From contig JAIWZP010000011.1 of the NCBI GenBank assembly GCA_025201375.1, positions 496,001-560,000 on the forward strand: a stretch of 64,000 nt of DNA, given 5' to 3'. Under the pieces are notes generated by a model, which ran no database searches, was not told the origin of the DNA, and saw only the letters and a program-made list of their open reading frames with translations. The position numbers were made by a program, and so were the translations under genes. Source of the stretch: Gongronella butleri (Eukaryota > Mucoromycota > Mucoromycetes > Mucorales > Cunninghamellaceae). Positions 59,370 through 64,000 of this stretch are shown here, in pieces. Numbering within the stretch: position 1 is the stretch's first letter; the number at the start of each line of letters is the position of its first letter.

Positions 59370-60010
59370 CGATGATCATTTTAAAAAATCACGGATTTTC
59401 CAAGGGGTGCAGTCGAGGATTTTCAAATGGCCAGATTTAGGTCCTCAGATCGCCACGCCATTCAACCATGTAGTAAACACACCGCATTCACCGACAAAAA
59501 AGCAATAAAAACCTGAGGTGCATCGCCTGGTTGTCGCGAAAATTGTAACTTGCCTCTTCTTTTCGCCTCAAGGGAAAGTCGGCAAAAATTGGCCGCAGAA
59601 CCTCGGAACACAGGTCACTAGAAAGATTGCGGTCTCTAGCACACGTGGCTATCAATGATCACTGGAAAAAACGCGTTCCAGGCAGAATGGATGCGAGCAG
59701 TCTGTTTGCGGGGCAACTTGGACGCGTGAAAAATCGCGTCAGACTTCGGGTGACACGCGTCAGTTCCTTTTCGAATTCAAGCCCCTGGCGTTCCTCTTTC
59801 TAGTGGACGCGTCGGCGCGGCTCTAGGGACGCGTTTTTCCCGTGCAATTCGCGTTGAAATTAAATGCTATTTTGCTCATTGCTCGTCAACCTGCAAGTGA
59901 AACTCTCGCTTTTTTAGCATTTCCCGTGGTTTCTCCATGCCCTTTTTCCTGTGGGGGAGTTTGGCATAATTCTGGAGACCGATTTTTTCGATTTTGATTT
60001 TGGAGCCGAG
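59370..60010 (+). repeat. Dispersed repeat R2, copy 3
   Basis: Collinear with 19802-20440: TTTCCAAGGGGTGCAGTCGA, CCTCAGATCGCCACGCCATT, TCAATGATCACTGG, TAGTGGACGCGTCGGCGCGG, TTTTGCTCATTGCTCGTCAA and TTCTGGAGACCGATTTTTTC. Confidence 0.8.
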
Positions 60011-61372
60011 GCGCGACTGATTTTGGATTGGCAGAAGGGCACTCTTTTGACTCTTTAATCTTTTGAATTTATCCTTCCACTAGGGTTTTTTTCACGTCAC
60101 GACGCGTTTCGGCTTGTGTAGCACCTCGATGCCGATTTCTACCTTGATCTTCCACTAAAAGTCACACTGTTTTAAGGACATACTGCATAAACTTGCCAAA
60201 ATTGACCTGGTGATGTTCATCCTGACGATGTTGACCGAGCGTGGCCTAGTCTTGATCTGATCGGCGCAAAAGCGCGTAAGAAAAAAAAGGCGGGTCTGGA
60301 TTGCTTCAATGCGCGTCTTTTTGGGGTTTTTTAAGCCAGAGACACCAAAGGAGGGTCGCGTGGCGACCAACTGGCCTATTTCCAGTTGACATGAGTGTCT
60401 GGAGTGATCTCGATTACATCATGATAGTGTTGAAAACAAGGTGGGGAGGAAAAGACGTGAGATTAGACCAGAACCCTTTTTTTTCTGTTGGCCTTGAGGA
60501 TTGCGATGCATGCCGTGTGAAACGCGTTTGCGCTGAGCTCTGTTGGGCCAAAGTTGACTAAAAAGTGCATTGTCAAGATAGGGGAGGGTGGGAGGACGGC
60601 TAAAACCCGAATTTAGAGTTGAAAAGCGGCTGCATGCGCTGTCACGTTGGTCTTGGTGCAGAACCTTAATGGCGGAAATGGCATGGTGCGAGGTGGCCAC
60701 GGCGGCATGTGCGGATCATCGCCCTTTTTAGACTCAGTTGCTTCATTTTCGCACTTTTGGGGCATGCTTGCCGCGCACTCGCACATTTCCTGCAGCCAAA
60801 GACGTCATCTGTGTAATCCAATTGTTGTCTCACGGTCGCTTCCATTAGGCTGCCCTTTCACTTCATTTCGTCATTGTTCTTTTTTATTTTATTGTTGGCC
60901 CCATTTATTCCATCATGCAGCTTGAGATGGTCTGTGTGACGCTTCTCCACAGAAGCATCATTTCGTCTTGGCAGACACTTCTCTTGCTTTCTGCATCCAG
61001 ATATGACCAACAGGCGTGCGCCTCGTCTTCTTGGACATCCCAATCGTGTCCCTGATCTTGCATTGAGCCCATTTCTTGCGATTCTGCATCACGACACGCT
61101 AGCAGAACGGGAAACACGCGCATTTGAAGCTTGTTTTAGGAGTGTGTGCTCAAGCCGCTTTTTGCCGTCGCCTGACAGACGGCGCCATTGGTCACGAAAT
61201 GAGGGCATAGAGTGAGGACGGACGGGTGCGCTCGTCTTTTTTTTTTTATTGTTTCTAAGTCATGTGATGATGGAATGAAAGGGTGGAAGGGTGGAAGAAA
61301 AGAAAGGAGAGAGGGCATGAATTGGGAAACCGTGGGATCCGTGCGAGTCGAAAAAAAAAAAAAAGATTGCTT
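60011..61372. other. Intergenic, no gene recognised
   Basis: No gene accepted on either strand. The segment next to 61372 is probably the 3' untranslated region of the PH-domain gene. Confidence 0.45.
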
Positions 61373-62821
61373 TTAGACCAGGATTTCCTGCTGGTTCCGC
61401 CTTCGGTTTTCGCGTCGTTGTTCGGACTCGATGAGTCTATTTGTGAGGATGCCGCGTTCGCACCCTCGTCGTGCCGGCAGCGTCACAAACTTGGGCATGG
61501 GCCTGTACTCGAGATCCAGTGAGATGTTGATGCCTAAACATAAAAAAAAAAAAGAAAAAAAAAGTTGGTGTTACCGGTCGGATGAGCTCATTACGGCTTT
61601 TTCTTAAGCTCCCATTGGCTTACCTGCTTGCAGATGTTCGACCCAGGAGACCATGCTAACGTGGTTCGGCAGCTGAATTAGCAACTGGATGCCGGTGGAT
61701 GCTGTCAATCGTAGCACAAAGGGCTTTTTTGTATAGTCGAGTGCTCGAGAAGCTTCGGCCCCGGCCAGCGAGATGATATCCAAAGGCTCCTTGCCCACCG
61801 ATGCACGGAAAAACGAGAGCGGGTATATGCGCAGCACAGTGCCCCACAATTCAATGTAAAGACGTCTAAACAAAAAGGAATTTGAGCAAAAAGGCAAATG
61901 GGGACCGCGACGTGGGGGCTTGTTTCTCCCTTTTTTTGTCTTTTTGTTTGCCAATTGGGAGAACGGGGGGGGGGCTAATGCCAATTGTCGGCATTTGGTG
62001 CGACCTTACCTCCATGACCTTTTTGCAATTTTGTTTCCATTTGCGTCCGTCTCCATTTTCACATTCACCTTGCCCATTTTGTACACGGTGCATTTGTAGG
62101 GTGGCAATGCTTCACGCCCCTCTTCTTCACGCGGCGCAATGACACACGACCTGCGATGCTGCCATTTCTGAATGGCTGAGGGAGAGAACAGCTCGTCGAG
62201 AGGTTCGGGGGACGTGGCCGCAGCAGCCATTGTCGCGTTTGATGAGCTTTGTTGCAATTCCGGGAAGAGGATGGGCATGGACATGGGTCGTGGCTTATGC
62301 TGATCAAAGAGCGAGCGGCACGGTGGCCTTGTAATTGGCATGGATGGATGGTGGATAGTGTGGTAGAGGGATGCGGATGATGTAGCGGCTGATGAATTGG
62401 CACTGGGTGATGCATGAATCATGACGGCGGCGTAATCGGGCGGAGCTAGATGCATGGCGTCATCGACAAAGAAGGCTGGCGGCTTGCAAAGCGGATTGGG
62501 CGTGTCCAACTGGCTGCTGCACATGCTGTGGATCTCATCATCGTCATAATCGAGCTGACTCGTCGTTGTCGAGCTCAATGGCAGATCCAAAGTCGATGTT
62601 GAGAACCCGCTCGTTGCCTGGCGATGTGGATCCTGCTGTTGCTGATGCTGCTGTTGTCTGGAAACGCGCACCGACCCGCACCGCAAATGAGCAGGTGCCG
62701 CCCCAGGCTGCGCCCTGGATGCCCAGTCGTGCACCTGCTTGTCAATGAATTGCTTGGCCTTCTTCAGCGTGTTTTGAAACGCCTCGTGATAAAGATGTGA
62801 GGGAAACAAGGTCTGAGCCAT
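61373..62821 (-). CDS. PH-domain protein with long disordered N-terminus
   Basis: Three exons on the minus strand (62821-62010, 61865-61624, 61533-61373) encode 404 residues. The first 235 residues are Ser/Gln/Pro-rich after an opening helix (YHEAFQNTLKKAKQFIDKQV). The C-terminal part is a pleckstrin-homology domain: CTVYKMGKVNVKMETDANGN, RSWRRLYIELWGTVLRIYPL, LDYTKKPFVLRLTASTGIQL and the final helix with the invariant Trp in HVSMVSWVEHLQAG. The tail EYRPMPKFVTLPARRG is the conserved end of a fungal PH-protein group. It probably binds phosphoinositides at the plasma membrane; specificity is unknown. Phase is kept at both junctions. Confidence 0.88.
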
Positions 62822-63196
62822 CGTGGTGTGTCGATCCGGTCAAAAGCAAATGTGTAAAAAAAACGGAAGCGAGCGGAGAAAGCAAGATTTGCCAAGATGC
62901 AAATAATATACGCGACAAATGACAAAAAGGACGGCAAAACGACAAGACACACAGGAAACACGAGCAAAATCGGCAACCACGTCTATGCCAAAAAGTAAAA
63001 ATAAACCAGTGGAAAGAAAAGAAGAAGAAAAAAAGAAAAAACAAGAGGGATGCCGATAAAAAAAAAAAAAAAAAAAGACGTTGCCGTAATTAGAAACCTC
63101 CTTTTGATCAGAGCCCAATCCATCTCCAAAACAATGTTCCTTTACTCATCACATGGCTTCCGGATGGTGGGGGGTGCAGCTTTTTTCTTTTTTTTT

Positions 63197-63227
<31 letters not shown>

Positions 63228-64000
63228 GTGGACAACACGCTTTGCCTTTCATTATTAATAGCGGATGATCCTCACCCCCCCCTTTGTTTTGTGTGCCGAT
63301 GACGGCGCGTGCCGGCGTTGGCGTTCTTTAGGGAATCGGGGCCCCTTAAGCGCGTGTAAAAAAAAAAGAGAGAAAAAGCCCAATTTCCCGCGCCAAATGG
63401 ATCGACAGACAATCATAGGCGTCTTGGACGTCATTCTGTGACGTGGACGTGTTGATTGTGCAAGAGGCAAGGGATGGTGTGAAGGGGAAGAGCATTTTTC
63501 CGATGTGATGCTGATGATCGTCAAAGCGAGATTGCATGGGGGGAGAGAGGGGGTGCGCACGCTCTCTCCGTGCCCCTCGGATGAAACAATGGGAACAAGA
63601 TTTCATTTCGCGCACCCACTGGGCTCAATTTTTTTTTCTTTTTTTTTTTTTTTTTTGCTTTAAAAAGGCGCGTGCGCATTGTACGCCCATGGTGCCCATC
63701 TCTTTTTAATGGTCCCTGTTATTTGGTTGCGATAAGACACTTCTTTTGCAGCGGTATGGACCGACGAGACGTTGGGGGATGCACATTGTCGTGAAAAATC
63801 AGGGGAAAATGTGCCCATTGGACCTTTTTTTTTGGGCGTGAACACCGGGCCCAACAAACAAATCGCATCATTTTCATCATTTTTTTTCTTTTCTACACTT
63901 ATGTGACATGCTGTGTCACTCAAGTGATGCTGAGTGACAATCACGAATCCGATAGTCCGATGGGCTGTTTGGCATGTGCCCATGCATCTCCCCCCTCCCA
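62822..64000. other. Promoter side of the PH-domain gene, no other gene recognised
   Basis: On the gene's strand the first 250 bases are T-rich leader. T tracts lie at 63188-63197, 63204-63227 and about 63630-63656. No coding sequence is accepted up to the end of the window. Confidence 0.5.

Overview
The window looks like a nuclear contig from a filamentous fungus, most probably an early-diverging (Mucoromycota-like) lineage. The evidence is a set of recognisable fungal housekeeping genes (CSC1/OSCA-type channel, SEC22, a YAK1-type kinase, large NAD-glutamate dehydrogenase, ORC4, SEC6, NUC1, KRR1, SKI8, LCB1), genes split by many short GT-AG introns, and very abundant A and T homopolymers in introns and leaders. 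The phylum is an inference from overall gene style; I cannot fix the genus.

Layout. 1-1.75 kb: coding fragments, one of them resembling the end of an NlpC/P60 protein. 2.2-18.9 kb: gene-dense block with a CSC1-type channel, an unrecognised 575-residue protein, a VanZ-like membrane protein, SEC22, a YAK1-type kinase and NAD-GDH, broken by a repeat island at 6.1-8.2 kb. 18.9-21.1 kb: repeat island. 21.2-31.8 kb: hormone-sensitive-lipase-family hydrolase, ORC4, SEC6, a 144-residue unknown and mitochondrial nuclease NUC1. 31.8-40.1 kb: transposon and repeat island, holding an apparently intact 3.5-kb Mutator-like element (MULE) with long TIRs and a 10-bp target duplication, next to a 547-bp TA-flanked inverted-repeat element. 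40.3-46.4 kb: KRR1 and a GATA-like/PHD-finger protein. 47-49 kb: repeat island. 49.3-56.4 kb: kelch/BTB protein, SKI8/WDR61, LCB1 and a possible 66-residue membrane peptide. 56.4-61.3 kb: sparse, with an unidentified partial gene and another repeat copy. 61.4-62.8 kb: a PH-domain protein.

Gene models were assembled by hand from splice signals. All listed multi-exon models keep reading phase through every junction, which is the main support for exon limits. There is no operon logic. Functions cover membrane traffic (SEC22, SEC6), sphingolipid synthesis (LCB1), replication (ORC4), ribosome biogenesis (KRR1), mRNA decay or transcription (SKI8), signalling (YAK1-type kinase, kelch/BTB, PH) and metabolism (NAD-GDH). 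Divergent pairs that probably share promoters are lipase/ORC4 and kelch-BTB/SKI8. Convergent pairs are SEC6/144-aa protein and LCB1/66-aa peptide.

Three dispersed repeat families recur (called R1, R2 and R3 here). The MULE sits inside an R1 copy, and an uninterrupted R1 copy 1.3 kb away preserves the pre-insertion target, which fixes the insertion boundaries.
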